From contig JANQKC010000040.1 in NCBI GenBank assembly GCA_028281325.1, positions 1 through 62,529 of the forward strand: a DNA stretch of 62,529 nucleotides. The letters run 5' to 3'. Below are positions 46,619 to 55,242 of this stretch, one piece after another. A program made the position numbers and the translations under genes. The DNA is from Alphaproteobacteria bacterium. GTDB lineage: Bacteria; Pseudomonadota; Alphaproteobacteria; UBA8366. The notes under the pieces were generated by a model, which was not told the DNA's origin, did no database searches, and saw only the letters and a program-made list of their open reading frames with translations. Numbering within the stretch: position 1 is the first letter of the stretch; each line of letters starts with the position of its first letter.

Positions 46619-47457
46619 TTGTCATGCCCGCACTTGAGCCCGATAACGACACCTCTCTTGAATCACTGGTCCGCAAGATGCGCGGGGAAATCATCCGGTT
46701 GAGCCATCGGAAAAGCGTGCCGCACCTCGGCTCGGATTTATCCTGTATAGATATCCTCGCGGCATTGTATTGGCGGATTTTGAAAATCGATCCGAACTCA
46801 CCGACGGACCCGGATCGCGACCGATTCATATTAAGCAAAGGTCACGCTGCGAGATCATTGTATGTCGCGCTTGCGTATCGTGGTTTTTTCGACGTCGCCC
46901 TATTGGACACGTTCAACGACCCAGGCGGCTCGCTTCCGGAACACCCTGCATTGCAATGCGTTCCGGGCGTCGAGGCCGCAACTGGCTCCCTCGGGCATGG
47001 CTTGTCGCTCGGCCTCGGCATGGCGCTCGCCGCCCGCATATCCAATCGCACATCACAGGTCTACGTTCTGCTCAGCGACGGCGAATGCAACGAAGGATCG
47101 GTTTGGGAAGCAGCCATGATGGCGGCCGCACAACAAGCCAGCAATTTGACCACCATTGTAGATTTCAACAAATGGCAGGCGACGGGCCGTAGCGAAGCGG
47201 TGCTTGCCCTCGCTCCGCTGGCGGATAAATGGCGCGCCTTCGGATGGAATGTCACCGAAGCTGACGGTCATGATCTTGCAGCCCTGACCGACGTATTTCT
47301 CACCAACCGTGGTTCGGGCGATCGGCCGACGGCAATCATCGCCCATACGGTGAAGGGCAAGGGTGTGTCCTTCATGGAAGACGACAACAACTGGCACTAT
47401 CGCATCCCCAATACCGAAGAGGTCGCCGCAGCATTTACCGAACTGGGGCTGGAATGA
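46615..47457 (+). CDS. Transketolase-like protein, N-terminal (ThDP pyrophosphate) subunit
   Basis: A 280-residue protein corresponding to the first third of transketolase. SKGHAARSLYVAL and the ThDP/Mg motif SDGECNEGSVWE...VDFNKWQ (from residue ~153) are intact. Its partner is the next gene, with an ATGA overlap, so together they form a split alpha2beta2-type transketolase. Split forms occur in archaea and in sugar-modification clusters. Here it would transfer a C2 ketol unit within the carbohydrate pathway. GTG 46615 overlaps the preceding stop; ATG 46624 is also possible. Confidence 0.88.
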   Translation: MIVMPALEPDNDTSLESLVRKMRGEIIRLSHRKSVPHLGSDLSCIDILAALYWRILKIDPNSPTDPDRDRFILSKGHAARSLYVALAYRGFFDVALLDTFNDPGGSLPEHPALQCVPGVEAATGSLGHGLSLGLGMALAARISNRTSQVYVLLSDGECNEGSVWEAAMMAAAQQASNLTTIVDFNKWQATGRSEAVLALAPLADKWRAFGWNVTEADGHDLAALTDVFLTNRGSGDRPTAIIAHTVKGKGVSFMEDDNNWHYRIPNTEEVAAAFTELGLE

Positions 47458-48386
47458 GAAACGCCTTTGCTGAGGAAATAACCGCCATCGCAGCAACCGA
47501 TGACAAGGTCGTATTATTATCCGGCGACATCGGCAACCGACTGTTCGACAACTTCAAGGAACAGGCGCCGGAGCAATTCTTCAATTGCGGTGTGGCTGAA
47601 GCCAACATGATGACGGTTGCGGCTGGAATGGCGCTCAGCGGCCTCAGACCGGTCGTTTACACGATCACCCCTTTCATTACCACGCGCTGCCTTGAACAAA
47701 TCAGAGTTGACGTGTGCCATCATCGCGCCCCGGTACTCATCGTCGGCATTGGCTCGGGTCTAAGCTATGCTTCCTTGGGTGCGACACACCATTCCCTGGA
47801 AGATATTGCATTCTTGAGGACCTTGCCCGGAATGACAGTTTTGTCTCCATCGGATCCATTGGAGGTTCGAAGTATGCTACGGGCCGCGCTCGAACTGGAT
47901 GGCCCGAGCTACATCAGGATGGCAAAGAAAGGTGAACCCACCTTGCACAGCGAGGTGCCAAAGCTCGATATCGGCCGGTCCGTCACCATGCGCCCCGGCA
48001 ACACTGTTTGTATTGTTACAACCGGCGTGATGGTTGCAGTAGCACTCGAAGCTGCAGATATTGCGGCCCGTCAGAACATCGATGTGAGGGTGGTGAACAT
48101 GCACACGATCAAACCACTCGATACCGCTATGCTGGAGCAGCTACACCGCGAATTCAAAACGATTCTTACGCTTGAGGAACATAGCAAGATCGGCGGCCTT
48201 GGCGGTGCGATTGCCGAATGGGCATGCCAGTTACAAAACAGCCCGAGAATTTGCCGACTCGGTACTGAAGACCGATTTTTCGATGTCGCTGGTAATCAGG
48301 AGTATCTGCGCAAGTTGCATAAACTGGATGCCCGCTCCGTGGCCGACACGGCAATTTCTCTTGCCGCCGACGAGGAGCGCGATTGA
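47454..48386 (+). CDS. Transketolase-like protein, C-terminal (pyrimidine) subunit
   Basis: A 310-residue protein equal to the middle and C-terminal domains of transketolase. The glutamate that activates ThDP is E49 in NCGVAEANM. LEDIAFLRTLPGMTVLSPSDP and the C-terminal LTLEEHSKIGGLGGAI match the transketolase/1-deoxyxylulose-5-phosphate synthase pattern. It pairs with the upstream N-terminal subunit and overlaps genes on both sides by 4 bp. Confidence 0.88.
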   Translation: MRNAFAEEITAIAATDDKVVLLSGDIGNRLFDNFKEQAPEQFFNCGVAEANMMTVAAGMALSGLRPVVYTITPFITTRCLEQIRVDVCHHRAPVLIVGIGSGLSYASLGATHHSLEDIAFLRTLPGMTVLSPSDPLEVRSMLRAALELDGPSYIRMAKKGEPTLHSEVPKLDIGRSVTMRPGNTVCIVTTGVMVAVALEAADIAARQNIDVRVVNMHTIKPLDTAMLEQLHREFKTILTLEEHSKIGGLGGAIAEWACQLQNSPRICRLGTEDRFFDVAGNQEYLRKLHKLDARSVADTAISLAADEERD

Positions 48387-49015
48387 GATTGATGCGGATT
48401 GGGGTGGATCTGGACAACACAATAGTATGCTACGACGGAATCTTCCGACAGGCGGCACTTGAACTTGGGTTAACTCCTCTCCCGTTGAAGGGGGACAAGA
48501 TCACTGTCCGCGACTATCTGCGCCTTCAGGATAAGGAGGAGGATTGGATTCACCTTCAGGGGCACATCTACGGTCCCGGGATGCAAGTCGCCAAACCGTA
48601 TGACGGAGCCCAGGATTTCATTCGGGTCATGAACAGGTCGGCGGAAATATTTATCATCAGCCATCGAACTCGTCATCCCTATGGCGGCAAGAAATACGAC
48701 CTGCACGCCGCAGCCTCCCGATGGCTTGAGGACCACTCGATCATCGGATCAGGCAAAGACGGAATAAAAATCGAACAGGTATTCTTCGAATTAACGTTGG
48801 AGGCAAAGGTAAACCGAATCAAACAGTGCCAATGCACGCATTTCATTGACGACCTTCCACGCGTCCTGGATCATCGTGAGTTCCCTACCACGGTATCCGG
48901 CATATTGTTCGACACGTCTGGCAAAAACTCGGATAAGCGAGCATCTTATCAATCTCTTTCATCATGGTCCGACATCAGGGCTAAGTTCCAGAAATACGAA
49001 CTCGCGACAAAATGA
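48383..49015 (+). CDS. HAD-superfamily hydrolase
   Basis: A 210-residue protein with the HAD motif I VDLDNTIV (D9, D11 counted from TTG), motif II IISHRT, and a late acidic motif FIDDLP. It is probably a sugar-phosphate phosphatase with a small cap. The TTG at 48383 overlaps the transketolase stop (TTGA) and continues the run of 4-bp overlaps; ATG 48392 is an alternative start. Likely dephosphorylates an intermediate of the pathway, as GmhB does in heptose synthesis. Confidence 0.75.
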   Translation: MRLMRIGVDLDNTIVCYDGIFRQAALELGLTPLPLKGDKITVRDYLRLQDKEEDWIHLQGHIYGPGMQVAKPYDGAQDFIRVMNRSAEIFIISHRTRHPYGGKKYDLHAAASRWLEDHSIIGSGKDGIKIEQVFFELTLEAKVNRIKQCQCTHFIDDLPRVLDHREFPTTVSGILFDTSGKNSDKRASYQSLSSWSDIRAKFQKYELATK

Positions 49016-50031
49016 CACTCGACATCCCAAACACGATGGTCGACAGCATGCTTCGGACCGCAAAGATCGAAGGGCCATACCAATTGCGCCCAATCCGACG
49101 CGGCCGAAACAACCAGGTTGCCGAGCTCATTTCCACCACCGACCGGTTTGTCCTAAAGAGATACTTTCAGTCCAAGGACGATACACGCGATCGCATGAAG
49201 AGCGAGATTGCGTTCTATCGATTTGCTGAACAGAACAAGTTGATGCAGGTCCCACGCCTGCTCGCCGCTGATGAAGCCGGACAAAGCGTTCTGCTATCCT
49301 ATGCTGCAGGGCAGCCGGTAGAAAAAAAAGACGTTTCCCCAGCATTGGTCAGCCAGGCGATTGATTTCTTCGTGGTGTTGAACCGGCACAGAGACAGGGG
49401 CAACCGTTTACCCGACGCATCAGAGCGGTGTAATTCTATCCACAACTATGTGACGCTCGTTGATACGCGACTAATGCATTTGGCGACCGAAGCATCGGAT
49501 GCAGACGTCCGTCGATTCCTGACGACCGATCTGATCCCGCTTTGGCAAAAGATCTGCGACTTTACCGTGTGTTCCGCAGGCGACCGCTACGAGGAGACTC
49601 TTTCAAAAGATAACAGTTGCATATCGCCGTCCGATTTTGGATTCCACAATGCTGTGCTTGATGCCAACGGGCGACTTACCTTTCTAGATTTCGAATATGC
49701 TGGATGGGACGATCCGGCCCGTGCCGTCTGCGATTTCTTTTGTCATGTAGCGGTTCCCGTTGCGAAGTCGCATAAGGAAAACGTAACAGACAGCATTCGT
49801 AATATTTTTTCGGATCCGGCTTGGTTCAGTCGCCGGGTCGACATTTTAATGCCGATAAGCCAAGTGAAATGGTGCTGCCATATCCTCAACGAGTTTCTCC
49901 CTGTCGGACTGGAACGCCGCAAATTTTCCGGCCATGCCGACAATACTTGCGATTATCAAACACAATTTCGGCTCGCGCAGGCCAAGTTTACCGACCTAGC
50001 ACGTTCTCTTTCCAATACGCTTGCGGCATAG
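49012..50031 (+). CDS. APH-like phosphotransferase (sugar or amino-sugar kinase)
   Basis: A 339-residue kinase of the aminoglycoside phosphotransferase/choline kinase fold. The catalytic loop SPSDFGFHN (about 205-213) retains Asp and Asn of the usual HGDxxxxN, with His replaced by Pro-Ser. FLDFEYAGWDDP (about 223-234) supplies the metal-binding Asp. VLKRYF near the start carries the ATP-binding Lys. In this setting a sugar kinase is more plausible than resistance. ATG 49012 overlaps the HAD stop. Confidence 0.75.
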   Translation: MTLDIPNTMVDSMLRTAKIEGPYQLRPIRRGRNNQVAELISTTDRFVLKRYFQSKDDTRDRMKSEIAFYRFAEQNKLMQVPRLLAADEAGQSVLLSYAAGQPVEKKDVSPALVSQAIDFFVVLNRHRDRGNRLPDASERCNSIHNYVTLVDTRLMHLATEASDADVRRFLTTDLIPLWQKICDFTVCSAGDRYEETLSKDNSCISPSDFGFHNAVLDANGRLTFLDFEYAGWDDPARAVCDFFCHVAVPVAKSHKENVTDSIRNIFSDPAWFSRRVDILMPISQVKWCCHILNEFLPVGLERRKFSGHADNTCDYQTQFRLAQAKFTDLARSLSNTLAA

Positions 50032-50043
50032 GCGATAGCAGCC

Positions 50044-51147
50044 ATGAAGATTCCAATTGTCGACATCACAGGTCAACATGCGTCAATTCGTGACGATCTG
50101 GTTCTCGCGCTTGAATCGGTGTTTGAGCATGGTCAATTTGTCATGGGCCGCGAAGTCACGGAGTTCGAGCAGGCATTTGCCAAGCTGTGTAATACGAAAT
50201 TCACCGTCGGATTAAACTCTGGTCTCGACGCTCTCATCCTGGCCTTAAAGGCTTTGGACATTGGACCCGGCGACGAAGTAATAACCGCCCCCAATAGCTA
50301 CATCGCGAGCGCTTCCGCAATTGCGCATGTCGGAGCGAGACCCGTGTTCGTGGACGTGTCCGACGACCTCAACTTGGATCCAGCATTATTGGAAGATGCG
50401 ATTTCCGATAGAACAAAAGCGATTTTACCGGTGCATCTAACGGGTCGGCCCGCTGAAATGCGTGCCATCACCAACATCGCACATGCGCACGGCCTTGCGG
50501 TGATCGAAGACGCCGCCCAAGCCGTTGCCGCCGAGTATCACGGACAACCGGTTGGTGGCTTTGGAACGATCGGCTGTTTTAGCCTACATCCACTGAAAAC
50601 TCTCAATGCCTGCGGCGATGCAGGAGTGATCACAACCAACGATCCAGAAATTGACGCACGTGTAAGAAGGCTCCGCAACCATGGCCTTGCGGATCGGGAC
50701 CGTTGCCTTGAATGGGGCCACAACTCGCGCCTGGATTCCATTCAAGCAGCGATCCTCCTGATCAAACTCAAACACCTCGACGAATGGACGGGGCGCCGGC
50801 GTCAAAACGCGCGGTTCTACGGTTCAGCGCTACGTGGATTGCCCGGCTTGACGCTGCCGAAAGAGCCGGCACACCTCAAGGCGGTATTCCACACTTACGT
50901 AATCCAGACCGACCGTCGAGAAGCCTTGTTGAAAGCGTTTGACCGTGCAGCAATCGATGCTGCCGTGCACTATCCTATTCCAATCCATCTGCAACCTGCT
51001 GCGGCATACTTGGGATACGGCCCAGGCGATTTCCCAAATGCGGAAAAACAAGCGGGCACTATCCTCAGCCTTCCCGTCCATCACGGCCTAGCCGAACGCC
51101 ATCTGACATGTGTCGTCGATGCTATCAAACAAGTACACAGCGAATGA
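50044..51147 (+). CDS. DegT/DnrJ/EryC1/StrS aminotransferase, first of two
   Basis: A 367-residue PLP sugar aminotransferase. The Schiff-base lysine is K185 in FSLHPLKTLNACGDAG, with VIEDAAQA carrying the PLP-ring Asp and GLNSGLDALILAL the phosphate loop. It converts a keto-sugar nucleotide to the amino sugar. It starts 12 bases after the kinase and overlaps the next, paralogous gene by 4 bp. Confidence 0.92.
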   Translation: MKIPIVDITGQHASIRDDLVLALESVFEHGQFVMGREVTEFEQAFAKLCNTKFTVGLNSGLDALILALKALDIGPGDEVITAPNSYIASASAIAHVGARPVFVDVSDDLNLDPALLEDAISDRTKAILPVHLTGRPAEMRAITNIAHAHGLAVIEDAAQAVAAEYHGQPVGGFGTIGCFSLHPLKTLNACGDAGVITTNDPEIDARVRRLRNHGLADRDRCLEWGHNSRLDSIQAAILLIKLKHLDEWTGRRRQNARFYGSALRGLPGLTLPKEPAHLKAVFHTYVIQTDRREALLKAFDRAAIDAAVHYPIPIHLQPAAAYLGYGPGDFPNAEKQAGTILSLPVHHGLAERHLTCVVDAIKQVHSE

Positions 51148-52250
51148 TGAAGGTTCCCTTTTCCTATCTCGAACGGCAATTTGCCGACCCTACTGAATAC
51201 TTCAACGACATTCGCGTGTTGTTGGAAGGTATGGACTTAACGCTTGGCACTGAGGTCGAAAAGTTCGAAAACCGATTTGCCGAATTTATCGGTCTACCGC
51301 ACGCGGTGGGCGTGGGTAGTGGCACCGATGCCTTGATCCTTCCGCTGCGCCTCCTAGGAATCGGCAACGGCGATGAGGTCATTACCGCGGCGAACACGTT
51401 CATTGCGACGGCAGGCGCCATTGTCGCAACCGGCGCGGTACCTGTCTTCGTCGATAGCGAGGACGGCTTCGTCATAGACCCATCCAAGATCGAAGCAGCC
51501 ATCTCTCCCGCAACGAAAGCCATCATTCCGGTACACTACACAGGCAACATGGCTGATATGCCCGCAATCATGGAGATTGCGGACCGGCACAATTTGCTCG
51601 TCATTGAGGATGCGTGCCAAGCGATTGGTGCGCAACTCACCGGCACTCCCGTTGGATCGTGGGGCCATTGCGCGGCGTTTAGCCTGCATCCTCTCAAAAA
51701 CATCAATGTATGGGGCGACGGCGGACTGGTGCTGACGAGTGACGCTGACTTTGCCGAAGAGCTACGCCTATATCGGAACCATGGGCTGGTAGGTCGTGAT
51801 CACGTTGAAATGTTTGGCGTGAATTCACGCCTAGACAGTCTGCAGGCCGTGGTTGGAAACCGCTTGATCCCCGACGCGGGCAGTATCACAGAGCGTCGAA
51901 TCAAAGTGGCCGAAAGATACGATGCGGCATTCGCGCAACTAGGCCCGGAAATCACGGTTCCCAAACGGCGCGACGGCGTTCGCCATGTTTTCCATCTCTA
52001 TATTATTCGCGCCACCAAGCGTGATGAACTACACGCCTATCTGGTGGATCAGGGTATCGAAGCGAAAGTACACTATCCAATTCCTATTCATATGCAGCAG
52101 GCCGCACGGTCACTTGGCTACAAAGCCGGTAGTTTCCCGAACACCGAATTCGATGCGGCCAACTCTATTACGCTACCGGCGCATCAACACCTGACAGACA
52201 AAGAAATCGAACACACGATCCGTCAGGTCACTAAATTCTACAGAGGCTAA
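51144..52250 (+). CDS. DegT/DnrJ/EryC1/StrS aminotransferase, second of two
   Basis: A 368-residue paralog of the preceding gene, with the lysine at the same residue number (K185 in FSLHPLKNINVWGDGG), VIEDACQA and GVGSGTDALIL. ATG 51144 lies in the upstream stop (ATGA), so both are made together. Sequence between the two differs throughout, which argues for distinct substrates or positions of amination rather than a recent duplication. Confidence 0.92.
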   Translation: MMKVPFSYLERQFADPTEYFNDIRVLLEGMDLTLGTEVEKFENRFAEFIGLPHAVGVGSGTDALILPLRLLGIGNGDEVITAANTFIATAGAIVATGAVPVFVDSEDGFVIDPSKIEAAISPATKAIIPVHYTGNMADMPAIMEIADRHNLLVIEDACQAIGAQLTGTPVGSWGHCAAFSLHPLKNINVWGDGGLVLTSDADFAEELRLYRNHGLVGRDHVEMFGVNSRLDSLQAVVGNRLIPDAGSITERRIKVAERYDAAFAQLGPEITVPKRRDGVRHVFHLYIIRATKRDELHAYLVDQGIEAKVHYPIPIHMQQAARSLGYKAGSFPNTEFDAANSITLPAHQHLTDKEIEHTIRQVTKFYRG

Positions 52251-52258
52251 CGGCCGGC

Positions 52259-53245
52259 ATGCCAACCACCGCAGTAATTGGAAGCAATAGTTTTACCGGT
52301 GCGCATGTGGTCGATGCGTTGCTGGAAGATGGTCGGACCGACGTATTAGGTATCAGCAGGTCAAAGCAACCATCGCAAGTATTCCTACCCTATGCGATGC
52401 GCAATTGTTCCCATTTTCAGTTTCAACGTGTTGATGTTGTCCGCGATTCAGGAAATCTCATTCAATTACTCGACGCTGTGCGACCTGACACTGTGATTTT
52501 TGTCGCCGCACCCAGCGAGGTTGGGCTCAGCAACCAACGGCCGCTAGAATATTTCAACACCAATACCAATGCTGTCGTTATCTTGTGCGAATATCTTCGC
52601 AGACAGAAATGGTTGAAGCGATATGTCCATTTTTCGTCGGCAGAGATCTATGGACAAACCACCAAAGCTGTTACCGAATCGCAGCCATTCGATCCTTCCA
52701 CGCCATATGCCGTTTCGAAATCTGCGGCTGATTTGTACCTGACCACGCTGGTCAGGAATTTTGGATTCCCGGTAACAGTGATCCGCTCGACCAATGTCTT
52801 TGGTGCCCATCAACAACTTTACAAAATAATTCCTCGGACGATTGCGTACTCGAAACTTGGGCGCGTGATCGAGTTGCACGCTGGTGGAACTGCGAAAAAA
52901 TCATTTGTCCACATCCACGACGTCGTGCGCGGACTGATGCTGGCGCTTGCCGCCAATGCCTCTGGTGTTTTTCATTTTTCGAACCCATCAGACGCTACGG
53001 TCGCCGACGTGGTTCGGATCGTGTGCAACGAGTTACAAACCGATTTTGACACGGTCACGAAAACCGTGGGCGAACGATTAGGCCAAGATGGGCGATATTG
53101 GCTCGACTGCAGCCGAGCGAAATCGGAACTCGGATGGCAACCCGAAATCAGTTTGCGGGTCGGGATTCGCGAGACGATCGCCTGGATGGAAGAAAACTGG
53201 CAAACTCTGAAACGTCTGCCTCTTGAGTACCAACACCGAGCCTAG
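52259..53245 (+). CDS. Extended SDR, NDP-sugar 4,6-dehydratase/epimerase-like
   Basis: A 328-residue extended SDR. GSNSFTGAHVV (8-18) is a degenerate form of the GxxGxxG NAD motif, SSAEIYGQ and Y150/K154 (YAVSK) form the active site, and RSTNVFGAHQQLYKIIPRTI is the RmlB/GMD-type substrate block. It likely makes the 4-keto intermediate used by the aminotransferases. It starts eight bases after the second DegT gene and its 3' end overlaps the convergent LIC12192-type gene by 4 bp. Confidence 0.85.
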   Translation: MPTTAVIGSNSFTGAHVVDALLEDGRTDVLGISRSKQPSQVFLPYAMRNCSHFQFQRVDVVRDSGNLIQLLDAVRPDTVIFVAAPSEVGLSNQRPLEYFNTNTNAVVILCEYLRRQKWLKRYVHFSSAEIYGQTTKAVTESQPFDPSTPYAVSKSAADLYLTTLVRNFGFPVTVIRSTNVFGAHQQLYKIIPRTIAYSKLGRVIELHAGGTAKKSFVHIHDVVRGLMLALAANASGVFHFSNPSDATVADVVRIVCNELQTDFDTVTKTVGERLGQDGRYWLDCSRAKSELGWQPEISLRVGIRETIAWMEENWQTLKRLPLEYQHRA

Positions 53246-53676
53246 ATCCGCGTTTTGTGCCAATACCCTCCAAGGTGGGCTTTTGGCATCCATGCATCCA
53301 GCAAAATCAGTTCTTCGAATCGCGAAACGTCAGCCTCGTAACGCAATACCGTTTGCTCGAGGGCGGAATGCAAGCTCGCGTCATTATCGAGAACATGCTG
53401 ATAGATCGCTTTCCTCCGGCTAGGGTTCCGCGGCAACATATACAAGCTAAACAGGATTACGCCATCGAGTTGCTCAAGCTCCGCCAACACGGCTTCCAGC
53501 ATCATATAGCAAGCAGGCATCGCATATTCGACCGCGCTTAGGCGGTACTCGAGACCCGCGCGGGATGCATAATCTCTCACGACAAGATTTTGCACGCGTT
53601 GAGGCATTTGAACGCCGCGCACGGGCCGGCTCGCGATGTAACCGCGATGTCCCGCTTTACTATTCGTCGAAACCAT
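53242..53676 (-). CDS. Sporadic carbohydrate cluster protein, LIC12192-like
   Basis: A 144-residue protein with GYIASRPVRGVQMPQRVQN near the start, then LVVRDYASR and SAVEYAMPACYMMLEAVLAEL. These features match my memory of the LIC12192 family, described only by sporadic occurrence in carbohydrate clusters. Biochemical role unknown. It lies downstream of the 2OG oxygenase gene on the same strand with a 17-base overlap, so the pair is probably one functional unit. Confidence 0.75.
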   Translation of the reverse strand: MVSTNSKAGHRGYIASRPVRGVQMPQRVQNLVVRDYASRAGLEYRLSAVEYAMPACYMMLEAVLAELEQLDGVILFSLYMLPRNPSRRKAIYQHVLDNDASLHSALEQTVLRYEADVSRFEELILLDAWMPKAHLGGYWHKTRI

Positions 53677-54478
53677 CGGGGAGCCTGTAGCTCATGCCCA
53701 ACCGCGTTGCCGGCCGTGTGGTGATTGGTACGAAATAGTCGCCCAGCCGCTTCTCGGCGTATGGTGAAAAGAGACTCTTAAAACGACCGTTAAGAGACCA
53801 GCGCGATGCCCCCTCTACATTCACCCGATTACCGTGAACCAAGCTATGGTTAAATATCATGAATTGCCCGCGTCGGACTTCGGGTCGCACCACCAAATCT
53901 GAAATTTTGCCGTAGAACGATTCCACCCCTTCGTTTTGAAGGGCTACCATCTGTTCGTGGGCCCAGGCTGTCTGAGATGGCGGCAGCAGGAACATTGACA
54001 TCGTCCCCGTGCAATCCACGAAAGGAAGCCAAAGGACAACTTCAAATGGCGAGTCCTCGGACCAAACATCGGAGTGCGCCGGCAAGAGCGACGAATCGTC
54101 GTCGGGCATCTGGATACTGAGGGCGAAAGAGCGTTGCGCCGCAAGCTCATTGCCCACAATAGTTGATAAACAACTTGCCGCGCATTTGTAAAAGGATTGA
54201 AGGGAATGCTCGGCATCGTTCAAATCATGAATCACGCGAAGCCGAAGGTCGTTCAGTCTATCGGGCGTCACGTATTCATGGATACGCCACAATAGGTCGG
54301 GGCCACTCCGGCTAGACGGAGTATCCAAATGCGAACATACCGACGTCCGGATTATGTCTTCGAGATGATCGAGGCTCCCGGTATCCTCGACATCGCGGAT
54401 GACATAACCGTCCTGCATGTATTGCCGCGCCAGCGCCATCTCGTCCGGATGCAGGAATGATCCAAACAACTCTTTCAT
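53660..54478 (-). CDS. 2OG-Fe(II) oxygenase of a sporadic carbohydrate cluster
   Basis: A 272-residue non-haem iron oxygenase. The facial triad can be read as H135 and D137 in PAHSDVW plus H215 in LVHGNRVN, with R226 (SRWSLNGR) for 2-oxoglutarate. Placement next to a LIC12192-like gene and the general pattern fit the oxygenase family named for such clusters. It would hydroxylate or oxidatively modify a sugar or its nucleotide form. Its 5' end is divergent from the methyltransferase gene, 67 bases away. Confidence 0.8.
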   Translation of the reverse strand: MKELFGSFLHPDEMALARQYMQDGYVIRDVEDTGSLDHLEDIIRTSVCSHLDTPSSRSGPDLLWRIHEYVTPDRLNDLRLRVIHDLNDAEHSLQSFYKCAASCLSTIVGNELAAQRSFALSIQMPDDDSSLLPAHSDVWSEDSPFEVVLWLPFVDCTGTMSMFLLPPSQTAWAHEQMVALQNEGVESFYGKISDLVVRPEVRRGQFMIFNHSLVHGNRVNVEGASRWSLNGRFKSLFSPYAEKRLGDYFVPITTRPATRLGMSYRLPDGFDE

Positions 54479-54545
54479 TCTTATCCTGTTTGGCTAGGCT
54501 CTGAAGGAACAAATTCTAATAATCTAAATAGACGAAATCCCCTGC

Positions 54546-55208
54546 ATGAGCCATATCGATTTCATTAGTAAACTGCATCGCGCAACAGGTCGTGATTACC
54601 TCGCCCGAGTCCTGGAAGCGGACAAAGCGGAATGTGCGACTATCGCGTGTGATTGGGGCGAAGAGTATTGGGATGGCGACAGAAAGTTCGGCTACGGTGG
54701 GTACAAATACGATGGCCGGTGGCGGCAAGTAGCCCAAGAAATGATTTCACATTATGGTTTAACTGATGATTCGCGCATCCTTGATGTCGGTTGCGGAAAA
54801 GGATTCCTGATTTACGAGCTTTCCCAGCTCCTTCCGGGATCGACCGTGATTGGCTTGGATATCTCACCCTACGCTATCCTGAATAGCAAAGCAGAAATCT
54901 CGTCCAAGTGTATCGTGGGCGACGCGTCCCATCTGCCGTTCGAAGACAGCAGCTTCGATTTGGTTCTTTCGATCACCACGCTGCACAATTTGTTCCTCGA
55001 TCGGTTATTCGCCGCTTTGGAGGAAATCGAGCGTGTATCCGCGGCCGACAAATACATAGTTGTCGAGGCATATCGGAGCGAGCAAGAAAAGGTGAATTTG
55101 CTCTACTGGCAGCTGACTTGCCGCAGCTTTCACACACCAGACGAATGGGTTTGGACAATGCGTAAAGCCAACTATTCCGGCGACTATGGCTTTATATTTT
55201 TCGAATGA
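54546..55208 (+). CDS. Class I SAM-dependent methyltransferase
   Basis: A 220-residue methyltransferase. ILDVGCGKGFLIYEL (about 78-92) is motif I, GLDISPYAI motif II, and DASHLPFEDSSFDLVLS motif III/IV. The N-terminal DWGEEYWDGDRKFGYGGYKYDGRW is Tyr/Gly-rich and shared by methyltransferases of surface-sugar clusters. Expected to O- or N-methylate the sugar. It is the only plus-strand gene between the two minus-strand segments. Confidence 0.85.
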   Translation: MSHIDFISKLHRATGRDYLARVLEADKAECATIACDWGEEYWDGDRKFGYGGYKYDGRWRQVAQEMISHYGLTDDSRILDVGCGKGFLIYELSQLLPGSTVIGLDISPYAILNSKAEISSKCIVGDASHLPFEDSSFDLVLSITTLHNLFLDRLFAALEEIERVSAADKYIVVEAYRSEQEKVNLLYWQLTCRSFHTPDEWVWTMRKANYSGDYGFIFFE

Positions 55209-55242
55209 GGCGCATGCCGGCATATCCCATCCGGTCGCCAAT

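Noticed and set aside
49012..50031. Antibiotic resistance gene (aminoglycoside phosphotransferase)
   Set aside because: The APH fold is shared with sugar and choline kinases, the catalytic His is replaced, and the gene is translationally coupled in a sugar operon.
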